DNA of 64,000 bases, taken from positions 3,534,001-3,598,000 of the forward strand of contig CP073750.1 in assembly GCA_024398135.1 (NCBI GenBank), in the 5' to 3' direction. Below, piece by piece: positions 18,694-27,025 of this stretch. The stretch's first letter is position 1. Each line of letters starts with the position of its first letter. A program made the position numbers and the translations under genes. Origin of the DNA: a bacterium SCSIO 12643 (GTDB lineage Bacteria; Bacteroidota; Bacteroidia; Flavobacteriales_G; Salibacteraceae). The notes under the pieces are model-generated. The model saw nothing but the letters and a program-made list of their open reading frames with translations, was not told the DNA's origin and did not search any database.

Positions 18694-19497
18694 TTAGCTG
18701 GATTTTGGATACCCCAGAACATAATAACCCAGATATTTACCATTACTTTTTGGAGCTTTATTTATTTCCCAGATGTAATTGTCGTTTTTAAAGTCTGCAA
18801 TAAGTGTCTTTATATCTTCAAACGTATAGGTACGCATGGTTGAAGCCTGACCATCCCAGGCATAAATAATAGGAATTACAGGTATGATGTAGGTAAACAA
18901 TAATTGTTTCCAGGTGAGTGGTCTAACAAATGGAGTCATGAATAAAACCATAATAAAAAGAATAGCCAGCGAAATAGGAAGCATTAACCACCAAATAAGA
19001 GTTGGAACAAAATTTTCTCCAATTTCATAAATCAGGATCGGTTGATGATTATCCTGGGCAGACTTTAGAATTCTTTTGGCGTTTTGAGGGGCTATATGAT
19101 GGAAACTGTTCATCATAGTTTTTAATCCAACAGGGGCCTGATCCAGGATGGTGGCGTCAATAGGCTTTTCTGAGTAGGTGATATGGGGAATCTGTTGATC
19201 ATTGAATTTTTTGACGTAATCCGGATGTGGATGTAAATCTGTTAGAACTAGCTTAAGTTGTTTATTGTTCTTATTGATTTGCTGAACAGCATTGACTACA
19301 GCACCTCCGGAACCTGAGCCCAAATCAATGATTTGAGAAAAAGGAGTTTTCTTTAGAGCGGTTTCAATGATATGGGCTACAACTGAGCTGGTACCTAACA
19401 TTTTGTGAAGTACCATTAATAGGTGAGTTAAACTTGTTCGAATGCTTTTAGGCAACCATCCAAAATCTTCAAACTCAAATAATTCAATTCGTTTCAT
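18694..19497 (-). CDS. Membrane-attached class I methyltransferase-like protein
   Basis: A 267-residue protein. The N-terminal two thirds hold a class I SAM-dependent methyltransferase pattern: IIDLGSGSGGAVV (motif I, about 57-69), LVLTDLHPH (the acidic residue after strand 2) and MMNSFHHI (motif IV region). Residues about 168-215 contain one or two membrane helices (LIWWLMLPISLAILFIMVL and LLFTYIIPVIPIIYAW), which is unusual for the fold. The catalytic domain resumes with YTFEDIKTLIADF and ends in YYVLGYPKSS. The substrate is unknown; a lipid or quinone would fit a membrane-attached enzyme. It has its own -7-like box. Confidence 0.8.
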   Translation of the reverse strand: MKRIELFEFEDFGWLPKSIRTSLTHLLMVLHKMLGTSSVVAHIIETALKKTPFSQIIDLGSGSGGAVVNAVQQINKNNKQLKLVLTDLHPHPDYVKKFNDQQIPHITYSEKPIDATILDQAPVGLKTMMNSFHHIAPQNAKRILKSAQDNHQPILIYEIGENFVPTLIWWLMLPISLAILFIMVLFMTPFVRPLTWKQLLFTYIIPVIPIIYAWDGQASTMRTYTFEDIKTLIADFKNDNYIWEINKAPKSNGKYLGYYVLGYPKSS

Positions 19498-19530
19498 ATG
19501 GTTCGGATAGGAATGATGAATTTACACTTT

Positions 19531-19538
19531 CAAAGGTA
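19531..19538 (-). promoter_or_regulatory. Predicted -7 box for the methyltransferase gene
   Basis: The minus strand reads TACCTTTG, an exact TAnnTTTG match 33 bases before the start codon. Confidence 0.45.
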
Positions 19539-19577
19539 GTTTAAAACACTTTTTAAAGCTAAAAGAAAGTATTGTTA

Positions 19578-20426
19578 CTAAAATCTAAAACCAACCGCTG
19601 CTGTAGGGCCCACCAATCGAATGTTAAAATACAAATCGTCATTTAACACTTGCTCTCTATAGTGCAGATTGATTAAAGTCCAGCCTAATCTAACATCTAT
19701 TAACTTAGATATTCTATAATGAAAATGATGATTTATGGCCCAGGTGTTTTTTCTATTGGAGCCGCCAATATCTGTTTGAATAACCATTTTAAAACGTTGA
19801 TAGCTAATAGGTAGATAAAGCCCAATGACCGGTTCTAACCAGGAAGGCCTAACATCGATAACGTCATCATGATTGAAAATGTCTGATTTGATTCTAATAT
19901 TAATATATCGCAATCCGATATATGGGATGATATCCAATTTAAATCGATGGTTTTTTTGATGTGAAAAAACAGAGTATCCTGTGCTCAACCTGGGGATTGT
20001 TCCATGAGAAGTTAATTTGACCAGTTCAGAAGTATTGTTACCTGTCAAAGAGGTGTATTGGAATGTATTGGAAACTGTTCCGGAAAAAGCATCTAATTGA
20101 AACCATAATTTTTTTCTTTGATAAACAAATCGTCCATTAAAGTAAAATTCAATACCTAGCTTGGAATTAATTCTTTTATGTTCTTTCGATTCCTTATCCC
20201 CAGCAAAAAAATCAAAATCACCATAGGCCAATTGACCTCTGAACCCGGGAACCCAAATTGGGATTTCAATAAGCCATGGACGCGTATCTGTAGCATAGAA
20301 CTTGGCATTTACCGAATCCATATTCGGATAATCTGCATAAGAATTTGAAATACCGAAGAAAAAGAAAAACAGGCTACAAATTATTTTGGTGTTTAGTTGA
20401 AAGGTATATGTATTAAGTTTCATCAA
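19578..20426 (-). CDS. Putative outer-membrane beta-barrel protein
   Basis: A 282-residue protein with a signal peptide (hydrophobic segment IICSLFFFFFGISNSYA, about 15-31). The mature part alternates polar and aromatic or hydrophobic residues in many short strands (IEFYFNGRFVYQRKKLWFQLDAFSG, HRFKLDIIPYIGLRYINIRI, GLYLPISYQRFKMVIQTDI-type segments) and ends in phenylalanine (GPTAAVGFRF), the usual end of an outer-membrane barrel. No specific family is recognised. It follows marC by 3 bases on the minus strand, so the two are probably co-transcribed. Confidence 0.72.
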   Translation of the reverse strand: MMKLNTYTFQLNTKIICSLFFFFFGISNSYADYPNMDSVNAKFYATDTRPWLIEIPIWVPGFRGQLAYGDFDFFAGDKESKEHKRINSKLGIEFYFNGRFVYQRKKLWFQLDAFSGTVSNTFQYTSLTGNNTSELVKLTSHGTIPRLSTGYSVFSHQKNHRFKLDIIPYIGLRYINIRIKSDIFNHDDVIDVRPSWLEPVIGLYLPISYQRFKMVIQTDIGGSNRKNTWAINHHFHYRISKLIDVRLGWTLINLHYREQVLNDDLYFNIRLVGPTAAVGFRF

Positions 20427-20429
20427 ATT

Positions 20430-21044
20430 TTAAGCTAAATGAAAAGATTCTTTAATTCCATCGATTATGTTGGCAACTGCTACAGAGGATAAAATGAGTC
20501 CCATCACCCGACTTATAATACTGGCACCTCCATCTCCAATGATTCTGTGTACTCTGGTCGCTAACAGCAAAAGAAGAAGGACTAAAGCCAAAACAGCCAG
20601 AAGTATTAAACTAGATTGAAATTGTTCTAAAATACTGTTTTCATCATTTTTAGTAAGTAAGACAACAGCAAGCATAGCTCCCGGACTGGCAATAGAGGGA
20701 ATCGCCATTGGGAAAATGGCTGTTTCGGTTGTGTTTTTAATTGTCTTGATCTCTGATTCGGGTTTACTGTCACCAAATATCATCGTTAAAGCGAATAGAA
20801 AAAGAACAATTCCTCCGGCAATTTGAAATGCCGGAAGTGGAATTTTAATAGCATCAAGAATAAGCTCTCCGACTACGATAAAGAACAACAGAACTAGTAA
20901 TGATACAGTTACTGCTTTTAAGGCAGTTGCTTTTTTCTCAGCTTCATTAAAACCATTGGTAGCAACAATAAATACCGGAACAGAACCAATAGGATCAATT
21001 ACTGCAAAAAAGAATATAAAGGTGGCGATGAGTTCGTTCATCAT
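20430..21044 (-). CDS. MarC-family integral membrane protein
   Basis: About 204 residues with six membrane helices and the MarC/UPF0056 hallmarks: FFFAVIDPIGSVPVFI near the N-terminus, FQIAGGIVLFLFALTMIFG, and IFPMAIPSIASPGAMLAVVLL in the middle. The frame could begin at a TTG at 21056, but ATG codons at 21044 and 21041 give the normal start MMNELIATF. MarC proteins were once linked to multiple antibiotic resistance, which was not upheld; their transport function is unknown. The gene begins a two-gene unit with the beta-barrel gene downstream. Confidence 0.9.
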   Translation of the reverse strand: MMNELIATFIFFFAVIDPIGSVPVFIVATNGFNEAEKKATALKAVTVSLLVLLFFIVVGELILDAIKIPLPAFQIAGGIVLFLFALTMIFGDSKPESEIKTIKNTTETAIFPMAIPSIASPGAMLAVVLLTKNDENSILEQFQSSLILLAVLALVLLLLLLATRVHRIIGDGGASIISRVMGLILSSVAVANIIDGIKESFHLA

Positions 21045-21164
21045 AAACAGAATCAATTAAAATAGTAGGTTCAATCTATCATAGCAGAAATAAGTATCTG
21101 GATAGAATTAATAAATAGTAACTAGAAATCAAACATATAAATTAATTCTACAACGAAAAAGGAG

Positions 21165-21207
21165 CCCCTTAACCTAACAGGTTTTTTAAACCTGTTAGGT
21201 TAAGGGG
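21165..21207. repeat. Palindromic REP-like element, copy 1
   Basis: A perfect 20-bp inverted repeat (21165-21184 with 21188-21207) and a 3-base T loop. The inner arm AACCTAACAGGTTT is shared with copy 2 at 27430-27472; the outer six bases differ but remain complementary (CCCCTT/AAGGGG here). It lies just after the tRNA-Ser terminator. I recall similar CCTAACAGGTTT palindromes scattered in flavobacterial genomes. Confidence 0.85.
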
Positions 21208-21213
21208 GGGAAT

Positions 21214-21240
21214 AAAAAAAGGTCTTCATATGAAGACCTT
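21214..21240 (-). terminator. Terminator of tRNA-Ser copy 1
   Basis: The 22-base palindrome AAGGTCTTCATATGAAGACCTT at 21219-21240 is followed, on the minus strand, by a run of T residues. It lies 10 bases beyond the 3' end of the tRNA gene. Confidence 0.9.
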
Positions 21241-21250
21241 CCTTTTGATG

Positions 21251-21335
21251 CGGAGAATGAGGGATTCGAACCCCCGGTACCTCACGGTACAATAGTTTTC
21301 AAGACTACCGCAATCGACCACTCTGCCAATTCTCC
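21251..21335 (-). tRNA. tRNA-Ser (UGA anticodon), copy 1
   Basis: An 85-base class II tRNA on the minus strand. The acceptor arm GGAGAAT pairs with ATTCTCC and is followed by discriminator G. The D arm is GCAGAGTGGTCGATTGC. The anticodon arm is GTAGT-CTTGAAA-ACTAT with anticodon TGA at 21299-21301. The long variable arm is GTACC-GTGA-GGTAC, typical of tRNA-Ser, and the T loop is TTCGAAT. No CCA is encoded. It reads UCA codons and is identical to the copy at 27635. Confidence 0.97.
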
Positions 21336-21339
21336 GCTG

Positions 21340-21347
21340 CGAAAGTA
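21340..21347 (-). promoter_or_regulatory. Predicted -7 box of tRNA-Ser copy 1
   Basis: The minus strand reads TACTTTCG, one base off TAnnTTTG, four bases before the mature tRNA 5' end. The same box is at copy 2, so transcription probably starts at or near the tRNA. Confidence 0.5.
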
Positions 21348-21442
21348 CGTTTCTTTTTGATTATAGAAAGCACTTCAAAACATTTTTTTGAAAGTAGTTT
21401 TTAAGGTTCTTTTTATGAATGGATTAGGCTACGGTTTTTTCA

Positions 21443-21469
21443 TTTGATCTGAATAAAATCTTAGTTTTG
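21443..21469 (+). promoter_or_regulatory. Predicted promoter of the accessory gene block
   Basis: TTTG at 21443-21446 and TAGTTTTG at 21462-21469, spaced by 15 bases, resemble the Bacteroidota -33/-7 pair. The acetyltransferase gene starts 49 bases after the -7 box. The rest of 21348-21518 shows nothing else that I recognise. Confidence 0.5.
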
Positions 21470-21518
21470 GATACGAAATAATCTTACAGATTTCAAATCA
21501 TTTTAATACTATTTAACC

Positions 21519-22061
21519 ATGAGTAAAACGCTAGAAACTAAAAGGTTGTTTTTGAGAGCTTTTGAAAGCAATGATTTGGGGAATGTTTTTAAGGGGCTTT
21601 CTGATCCCGATGTTATCAAATATTACGGGGTAAGTTTTAATAGTCTAGAAGCTACAAAAGCACAAATGGAATGGTTTGAAAACCTGGAAAAAGCAGGTAC
21701 AGGTTTGTGGCGTGCAATTACTTTAAAGGATGATGTTTTTGTAGGAGCAATAGGACTGAATAATTTAAGTCATGAGCATAGAAAAGCAGAAATTGGTTTT
21801 TGGTTATTGCCTAAGTTTTGGGGAAAGGGCTATATATCTGAAGCTTTTCCCGAAATAATGAATGATGCTTTTGGTAGGTTAAACCTTCATAGAATTGAAG
21901 CTTTTGTTGAGATTGAAAACTCTAATTCTAAAAGGGTGTTAGAGAAATTTCAGTTTGAATTTGAAGGTACTATGAAAGACTGTGAAATTAAAAATGGAAA
22001 TTTTATCAGTATAAGTACCTATGCCAGACTTAGGAAGGATAATTCAAATGTAAAATCGTAG
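21519..22061 (+). CDS. GNAT acetyltransferase, RimJ/RimL type
   Basis: A 180-residue GNAT-family N-acetyltransferase. It has the RimJ/RimL opening ETKRLFLRAFESND, the strand FVGAIGLNNLSHEHRKAEIGFWL, the acetyl-CoA binding segment LLPKFWGKGYISEA in place of the usual Q/RxxGxG/A, and the family ending NLHRIEAFVEIENSNSKRVLEKFQFEFEG. The acceptor is unknown; protein N-termini or small amines are typical. It is the first gene of the plus-strand block between the two tRNA-Ser genes, and the next gene begins 10 bases later. Confidence 0.9.
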   Translation: MSKTLETKRLFLRAFESNDLGNVFKGLSDPDVIKYYGVSFNSLEATKAQMEWFENLEKAGTGLWRAITLKDDVFVGAIGLNNLSHEHRKAEIGFWLLPKFWGKGYISEAFPEIMNDAFGRLNLHRIEAFVEIENSNSKRVLEKFQFEFEGTMKDCEIKNGNFISISTYARLRKDNSNVKS

Positions 22062-22071
22062 AATTTGGTTT

Positions 22072-22620
22072 ATGAGTAAGATAATTGAAGTAGATTTAAA
22101 TACAGATTATCTAATCGGAAGAGAAAAAGATAAATTAGACTTTTGGGATGTTTTTCAATTAGAGTCGGGATGTTTAACAATTATCCCGGAACCAAAGGAC
22201 ATGATGATTGCTTTTTTCAAATCTTTTCCGGAAACATTTATGTGGTTACTAAGATTACGTGAATGGATTGCCAGGAGGTTAAAATTAAAGACGGCTCCTG
22301 AAACTGATGAGAAGAGTCGGTTGGAAAAGCTGCATAATTTTAAAGGGAATATTGGTGAGAGTATAGCGGTGTTTGATGTGTTAGAAAGAAGTGAAAGAGA
22401 ATTAGTGACCGGACAAAAAGATTCGCATTTGGACTTCAAGTTAGCTTTTATAAGTTATCGGGAAGCTGATCGAATTGTGATGCAAATGGCAACCACAGTG
22501 ATAATAAATAATGTCGTTGGTAAAATGTATTTTGCAATAGTTAAACCAATTCATAAGTATTATATGCGTAAGATTTTCAAACGAATGGAGATGACTTTGT
22601 TAAATAAAGATTGGGAATAG
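22072..22620 (+). CDS. DUF2867-like protein
   Basis: A 182-residue cytoplasmic protein resembling DUF2867 proteins, which have an SRPBCC-like fold. The points of similarity are the segment FFKSFPETFMWLLRLREWIARRL, the middle FDVLERSERELVTGQKDSHLDFKL, and the ending TVIINNVVGKMYFAIVKPIHKYYM. The function is unknown, and the match is from memory of the family pattern. It is followed after 6 bases by a lipoprotein gene, so it lies inside a tight operon. Confidence 0.6.
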   Translation: MSKIIEVDLNTDYLIGREKDKLDFWDVFQLESGCLTIIPEPKDMMIAFFKSFPETFMWLLRLREWIARRLKLKTAPETDEKSRLEKLHNFKGNIGESIAVFDVLERSERELVTGQKDSHLDFKLAFISYREADRIVMQMATTVIINNVVGKMYFAIVKPIHKYYMRKIFKRMEMTLLNKDWE

Positions 22621-22626
22621 AGTGGT

Positions 22627-23454
22627 ATGTTTAAATTGATTCAATATATCATTTTGACTATAGTTGTACTGTTTTTGATATCCTGTACAATGAATAGGTA
22701 TCCTGAAGAGTCGCAGACTGTAGATATTTTCACTGACTATACATTTGGATTTTTAGAATCATTCAATCATCAAACAGATCTAAGTGAGTATTCGGACATG
22801 CCATTTGATTTGAAGTTTGGTGGAATCAATGCAGATGAAGAATATTTATGGTTAAGGGACTCAAATCATTTGAGGATTGCCTTTAATACTTTTAGTTCAA
22901 TCGGTTTAGACCAATTTGTTTCGGTTAAACAATATAACACTCCCGATGATCGGTGGTGTTGCAATACACAATGGGAGAATAAGTCATTAAATCAGGTGGT
23001 TCGTGAATTTTTAAAATCGGACACTTCTAGTACCTCGGAAAATGATGAAGAAGATTATTTCTTTAAATTTTGGAATCGTAGAAGAACAGAAAGAAACTTA
23101 AGAACTACGTATGATATTTTGGTTAAAATAGATGAGTTTTACAATAAGGATATTAAAAATGATGCTCAAGGTCAGATAGATACTGTGCTAACATCTTTAT
23201 TGAGTTACGATTTGAAACTTGGTGTTGCTGATTCCGTTTCATACACACATGTGGCGGAGGAATATTTTAATTATTTGAAGTCGGTCAAATTATACCATTC
23301 AGCGTATGTTCTAATGTTTGAAAACCCTAAAATTCATTTAGATAAAGAAAAATTGAATGATTTAAAACAAGAATTAATCGATGTGCCCATATCCGTTGAA
23401 GAGTTAAAAACAGGGTATGATGAGTGGTTTAATCACAGAGCATATGGCCCTTAA
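22627..23454 (+). CDS. Putative lipoprotein, function unknown
   Basis: A 275-residue protein with a membrane-type signal segment (IQYIILTIVVLFLI) ending in the lipobox LISC (Cys20), so it is probably lipid-anchored. The mature part is acidic and aromatic-rich, with the charged run SENDEEDYFFKFWNRRRTE in the middle and helices towards the end. A paired cysteine stretch, DDRWCCNTQW, stands out. I recognise no family. The AT-rich codon use resembles the other genes of this block. Confidence 0.6.
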   Translation: MFKLIQYIILTIVVLFLISCTMNRYPEESQTVDIFTDYTFGFLESFNHQTDLSEYSDMPFDLKFGGINADEEYLWLRDSNHLRIAFNTFSSIGLDQFVSVKQYNTPDDRWCCNTQWENKSLNQVVREFLKSDTSSTSENDEEDYFFKFWNRRRTERNLRTTYDILVKIDEFYNKDIKNDAQGQIDTVLTSLLSYDLKLGVADSVSYTHVAEEYFNYLKSVKLYHSAYVLMFENPKIHLDKEKLNDLKQELIDVPISVEELKTGYDEWFNHRAYGP

Positions 23455-23468
23455 ATACTGTTGTAATT

Positions 23469-23954
23469 ATGAGACTAAAATTGTTCCTGATAATAATGAC
23501 GTTTTTTGTTCTGACCGTTGATACGAAAGGACAAACATTTAATTTGAAATCATCTCATGTCCAGATCGGTGATATTTATATTCCAAATCCGCATATAAGG
23601 TTCGAATTTGCCAAATGGACTATTGTTTCCGAAAGCTTAGAGGAATTAGATCGAATTGCCACATTTCTGATAAAACATGATAGTGTGATGGTCGAAGTAC
23701 GCACTCATACAGATAGTAGAGGATCAAAGCAAAGTAGTAGGAGGTTAGATTATAAAAGATCTGAAAGTGTGGTGGCATATTTGATAAACAAAGGTGTATC
23801 TCCAAATCAATTAATCGCTAAAGGCTATGGTGATACCGAACCTATAGTTACAGATGAAGAAATAGCCCTGATGCAAACGGATCAACAAAAAGAAGAAGCC
23901 CATGCTTTAAATAGAAGAGTGGACTTTAAGGTGATTGAGATTTTAAGATTATGA
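23469..23954 (+). CDS. OmpA-family peptidoglycan-binding protein
   Basis: A 161-residue periplasmic protein. After a signal peptide (about 1-21) it consists almost entirely of one OmpA C-terminal domain: IRFEFAKWTIVSESLEELDRIATFL, VMVEVRTHTDSRGSKQSSRRLDYKRSESVVAYL, GVSPNQLIAKGYGDTEPI and LNRRVDFKVI. The Asp of HTDSRG and the Arg of NRRVDF are the residues that hold diaminopimelate of peptidoglycan. There is no barrel or lipobox, so it would bind the cell wall as a soluble protein. An insert (TDEEIALMQTDQQKEEAHA) before the last strand is common in Bacteroidota. Confidence 0.88.
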   Translation: MRLKLFLIIMTFFVLTVDTKGQTFNLKSSHVQIGDIYIPNPHIRFEFAKWTIVSESLEELDRIATFLIKHDSVMVEVRTHTDSRGSKQSSRRLDYKRSESVVAYLINKGVSPNQLIAKGYGDTEPIVTDEEIALMQTDQQKEEAHALNRRVDFKVIEILRL

Positions 23955-23983
23955 GATAATATTTTGTAATTTGTAACCAGAAA

Positions 23984-25420
23984 TTGAACTCTAAAGAAGG
24001 AAATATAATAGATGAATTAACCTTATTAAGAAAAATAGGAGGGATAATAGTAGGATTACTATTTGCTATTTCCTTTTATTATCTACTATTTATATTTCGT
24101 GAGATTGTTAGAATGATATCTCAAACGGCATATTATGATTTATGGACTTTATCTGATAGTGAAGCGAAGTTTTATAATCTTTTTTATGCTTTGATTTCAT
24201 TGATTTTAGGACAAAATGTATGTTTTACGATTTGGTTTGATAGGCCTAAGCGTTTTTTTCAATTTAAAAATATTAGGCGAAAATCTATCGTTCATGATCA
24301 GCGCGGTTTGATTTGGTATTTCATACTGTGGTTTTCCAAGTTAGGTTTCTTATACGCAGCATTCTTTGGTTTGACAGCTGTTGGAGGTCATTACATTATA
24401 AGTCTTTATGATCAATATTATTTGATGTTTATACTCATTGTATTCGTTTTGTATTTCAATTCATGGAATACATTAATTCGATCATTGGGTAAGTGGAAGA
24501 GGAAGTGGTTGTTAACTTCTTTGATCGCAATATGTACTATTGCTATTGGGTTGGCTTGGATACCAATTATTGATTCAAAAAAGGTGGAGAGTAGTGTTTT
24601 AGAAAAAAATATATTTCGAAAATATAATCTTCAGTTACCCCAATCAAATGTGAGAAAGAAGATTTATAATAAAAGCTTGTACCCTGAGGTTTTTATTCCA
24701 TATGAAAAAGATGGACATAAGTTAGATGAGTTGACTTTTTTATTTTATGATAAGGAACTTAAAATTGACATGTTAGGCGAATCTTTGGATGTATATACAG
24801 ATCTCAATGATTTAAATTATGATACTTTTAGAAAGGTTAGATTAGGTTTTGATAAAAGAATAAAAATGAATCAGGTTTATCATGTGTTTGATACATTGAT
24901 CACCAGATCGGTTACGGATATATATTTTATTGCCTTACCCGAAGTTATGGAATATAATTCAGAGTTTTATGATCTTCAAGGCGTACCATTAAGATTACCC
25001 TTATATAGTGCTGGAGTAGCTAATTTGAATGGTAATATTGATTCTAATACTCAAATCTCTTTGGTTGTAGATTCTAATAATTTAGTGGAGTTGAGTGATA
25101 AGCCAGTTTCGTTAGAAATTTTGAGAAGGGAATTGATTAAACAGATCTTCAAAAACGATAATCCGATCATTATGTTAGATGTTGATGGTCAAATATCTTA
25201 TGATTCTTTTATAACAATTATTTCTATCATAAGAGAATCATATTTTCAATTGAAAGATGAATATTCATATGAGCTATATGGATTGAATTATGAAGATATT
25301 GAAGAATATTCTAAGAGGAAAAAAATATCTCAGAAGTATAAGGAGAGAATCATTTTAGCTGAAGATGGAAAGATTAGGTGGAAGGAATATAACGATAAAA
25401 TGAAATACATTTATAAGTAA
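23984..25420 (+). CDS. Unknown multi-pass membrane protein
   Basis: A protein of about 478 residues that opens at a TTG codon, since no ATG is near and the frame is closed at 23957; the start is uncertain. Five or six membrane helices lie in the first 200 residues (IIVGLLFAISFYYLLFIF, FYNLFYALISLILGQNV, ILWFSKLGFLYAAFFGLTA, YLMFILIVFVLYF, LLTSLIAICTIAIGLAWI). A large soluble domain (about 200-478) follows, with no motif I recognise; it contains DVDGQISYDSFITIISIIRESYF near the end. The DNA is visibly more AT-rich than the housekeeping genes outside the tRNA-Ser pair, in keeping with acquired DNA. Confidence 0.6.
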   Translation: MNSKEGNIIDELTLLRKIGGIIVGLLFAISFYYLLFIFREIVRMISQTAYYDLWTLSDSEAKFYNLFYALISLILGQNVCFTIWFDRPKRFFQFKNIRRKSIVHDQRGLIWYFILWFSKLGFLYAAFFGLTAVGGHYIISLYDQYYLMFILIVFVLYFNSWNTLIRSLGKWKRKWLLTSLIAICTIAIGLAWIPIIDSKKVESSVLEKNIFRKYNLQLPQSNVRKKIYNKSLYPEVFIPYEKDGHKLDELTFLFYDKELKIDMLGESLDVYTDLNDLNYDTFRKVRLGFDKRIKMNQVYHVFDTLITRSVTDIYFIALPEVMEYNSEFYDLQGVPLRLPLYSAGVANLNGNIDSNTQISLVVDSNNLVELSDKPVSLEILRRELIKQIFKNDNPIIMLDVDGQISYDSFITIISIIRESYFQLKDEYSYELYGLNYEDIEEYSKRKKISQKYKERIILAEDGKIRWKEYNDKMKYIYK

Positions 25421-25505
25421 AAAAAAACTTAAATATCATTTTTAAATAAAAAATTATTGTTTTTCGATAATTATGTATTTATTTGCAATAACAAAATATG
25501 TAATT

Positions 25506-26057
25506 ATGGAAAATGAAACCGAATTGAAAAAGAAATTAAAAGGAATAAAGTTTTTTAATGTGTTGTATTTTATTGGAGTCATCGTAATGGCCAATAAAAT
25601 GTTAGATTATTTACATTGGACATTCCTATTGATCCGTAAATGGGAAATACCGCAAGAGCCTTTCTTCTCGCGAGTGGATTTGTCTCATAGCGATGTTCAT
25701 TTATCCATAACGATGTATTTGGTTTTTGCAATTGCATATTCTATTGCTTTTGCTTTTACGTTGATAGGTCTGTATCAGCTTAATAAGTCATCAAAGTTGC
25801 TTGCGCAAAATCATATATTTTTAAGAGAAATAAGCGAGGATTTTAAGAAGGCAGGAACGTCATTTTTGATTTTTACATTTGGAACCTTAACCATAGATAT
25901 AGCAATGTTATTTTTTGCAAAGACGTCAAATAAAGTGGTTAATTTATTTTCTACAGAGACCATCTTATTTCTTATCTTGGGATACTTATTATTCTTTTTA
26001 TCTGATGTTTTTAGTGAAGGAGTAATCATTAAAGAAGAAAACGAATTAACAATTTAA
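25506..26057 (+). CDS. DUF2975-like membrane protein
   Basis: A 183-residue protein from the ATG at 25506 (MENETELKKKLKG); the frame could begin 11 codons earlier, but this start is more natural. It has four membrane helices (VLYFIGVIVMAN, YLVFAIAYSIAFAFTLIGLY, FLIFTFGTLTIDIAMLFFA, ILFLILGYLLFFLSDVF), ending with SDVFSEGVIIKEENELTI. The last segment, 'F..G..l.eEne.tI', is the signature of DUF2975 proteins. These are usually encoded just before a small YozG-type HTH regulator, exactly as seen here (2-base gap). The function of the pair is unknown. Confidence 0.82.
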   Translation: MENETELKKKLKGIKFFNVLYFIGVIVMANKMLDYLHWTFLLIRKWEIPQEPFFSRVDLSHSDVHLSITMYLVFAIAYSIAFAFTLIGLYQLNKSSKLLAQNHIFLREISEDFKKAGTSFLIFTFGTLTIDIAMLFFAKTSNKVVNLFSTETILFLILGYLLFFLSDVFSEGVIIKEENELTI

Positions 26058-26059
26058 TT

Positions 26060-26266
26060 ATGCCTGTTGTAGTTAATTTAGATGTCATGCTGGCAAAAAG
26101 GAAGATGCAGTCGAAAGAGCTGGTAGAATTAATTGAAATTACTCCAGCGAATCTATCAATCTTAAAGACTGGTAAGGCAAAAGCTATTCGATTTTCTACG
26201 TTAGAAGCCATTTGCAAAGCTTTAGATTGTCAACCAGGGGATATATTAGAATATAGAGCAGAGTAA
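26060..26266 (+). CDS. YozG-like XRE-family regulator
   Basis: A 68-residue protein that is almost wholly one XRE helix-turn-helix: VNLDVMLAKRKMQSKELVELIEITPANLSILKTGKAKAIRF, then STLEAICKALDCQPGDIL. This matches the small regulators of the YozG type that accompany DUF2975 membrane proteins. It probably binds DNA as a dimer and may control its own operon. The start codon lies 2 bases after the DUF2975-like gene. Confidence 0.92.
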   Translation: MPVVVNLDVMLAKRKMQSKELVELIEITPANLSILKTGKAKAIRFSTLEAICKALDCQPGDILEYRAE

Positions 26267-26278
26267 TTTACAACGAGA

Positions 26279-27022
26279 ATGAAACCACAATATCATATTT
26301 TAAATGGTGACGTATTAAAGGAGCAATTTCCGAAAGATATCCATGGTGAAATCATTATCGCCAGAGAATGTCTGGTTGACGGGAATGTGGCGGGGGATAG
26401 TCTCAAAGATTTGTTTCAAACCAGAGCGGAGTTTATTAGTGAAAACTATCCGGATGTGTCAATTGAAGATTATTATCAAGGAACTGTGCCTGAATTTTTA
26501 AAAATTCAATCGATTCCGGAAAATGTAGAGATTAATTTATGGTTTGAAGATGATTTGTTTTGTCAGGTTAACTTGTGGTTTGTGATGTATTTATTGAGTC
26601 AAAAGGATACTCCAAATTCGGTTTTTTTGGTTCGTCCTCAAAAGCACAGTATGTATGGATTTGGAGGTTTAGATACCCAAGAATTGGAACTTTTGTTTCA
26701 GAATAAAAAAGAAATAAAAGAGATTAAGGCTTTTTCTGATTTATGGACTGCATATCAAAGTAATGAGTTGGAAATTTTAACTGAGCTGGCTGAAGAATTA
26801 ACCCTATATCCATTTATTGCGAATGCTGTAAAAGCGCATATTGAGAGAAATCCTTTTGGTCAGGATGGAGGGAGACCCATTAAGGTTTTAAAAGAGATTA
26901 TAGATGAATTAGGAGACGATAGTTTTGGTAGTGTTTTTCAAGAGTTCAACAGAAGAGAAAGTATCTATGGTTTTGGTGACTTACAAGTAAAAAGAATGTT
27001 TGATCGTATTGTTAAAAAATGA
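26279..27022 (+). CDS. DUF1835-like protein
   Basis: A 247-residue cytoplasmic protein with a DUF1835-like beginning: YHILNGDVLKEQF, then IIIARECLVDGNVAGDSL, and the later conserved segment INLWFEDDLFCQVNLWFVMYLL. The C-terminal part (LTELAEELTLYPFIANAVKAHIERNPF, then LNRRE-like FNRRESIYGFGDLQVKRMF) fits the helical half of these proteins. Their function is not known. The 12-base gap from the XRE gene places it in the same transcript. Confidence 0.7.
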   Translation: MKPQYHILNGDVLKEQFPKDIHGEIIIARECLVDGNVAGDSLKDLFQTRAEFISENYPDVSIEDYYQGTVPEFLKIQSIPENVEINLWFEDDLFCQVNLWFVMYLLSQKDTPNSVFLVRPQKHSMYGFGGLDTQELELLFQNKKEIKEIKAFSDLWTAYQSNELEILTELAEELTLYPFIANAVKAHIERNPFGQDGGRPIKVLKEIIDELGDDSFGSVFQEFNRRESIYGFGDLQVKRMFDRIVKK

Positions 27023-27025
27023 GTT

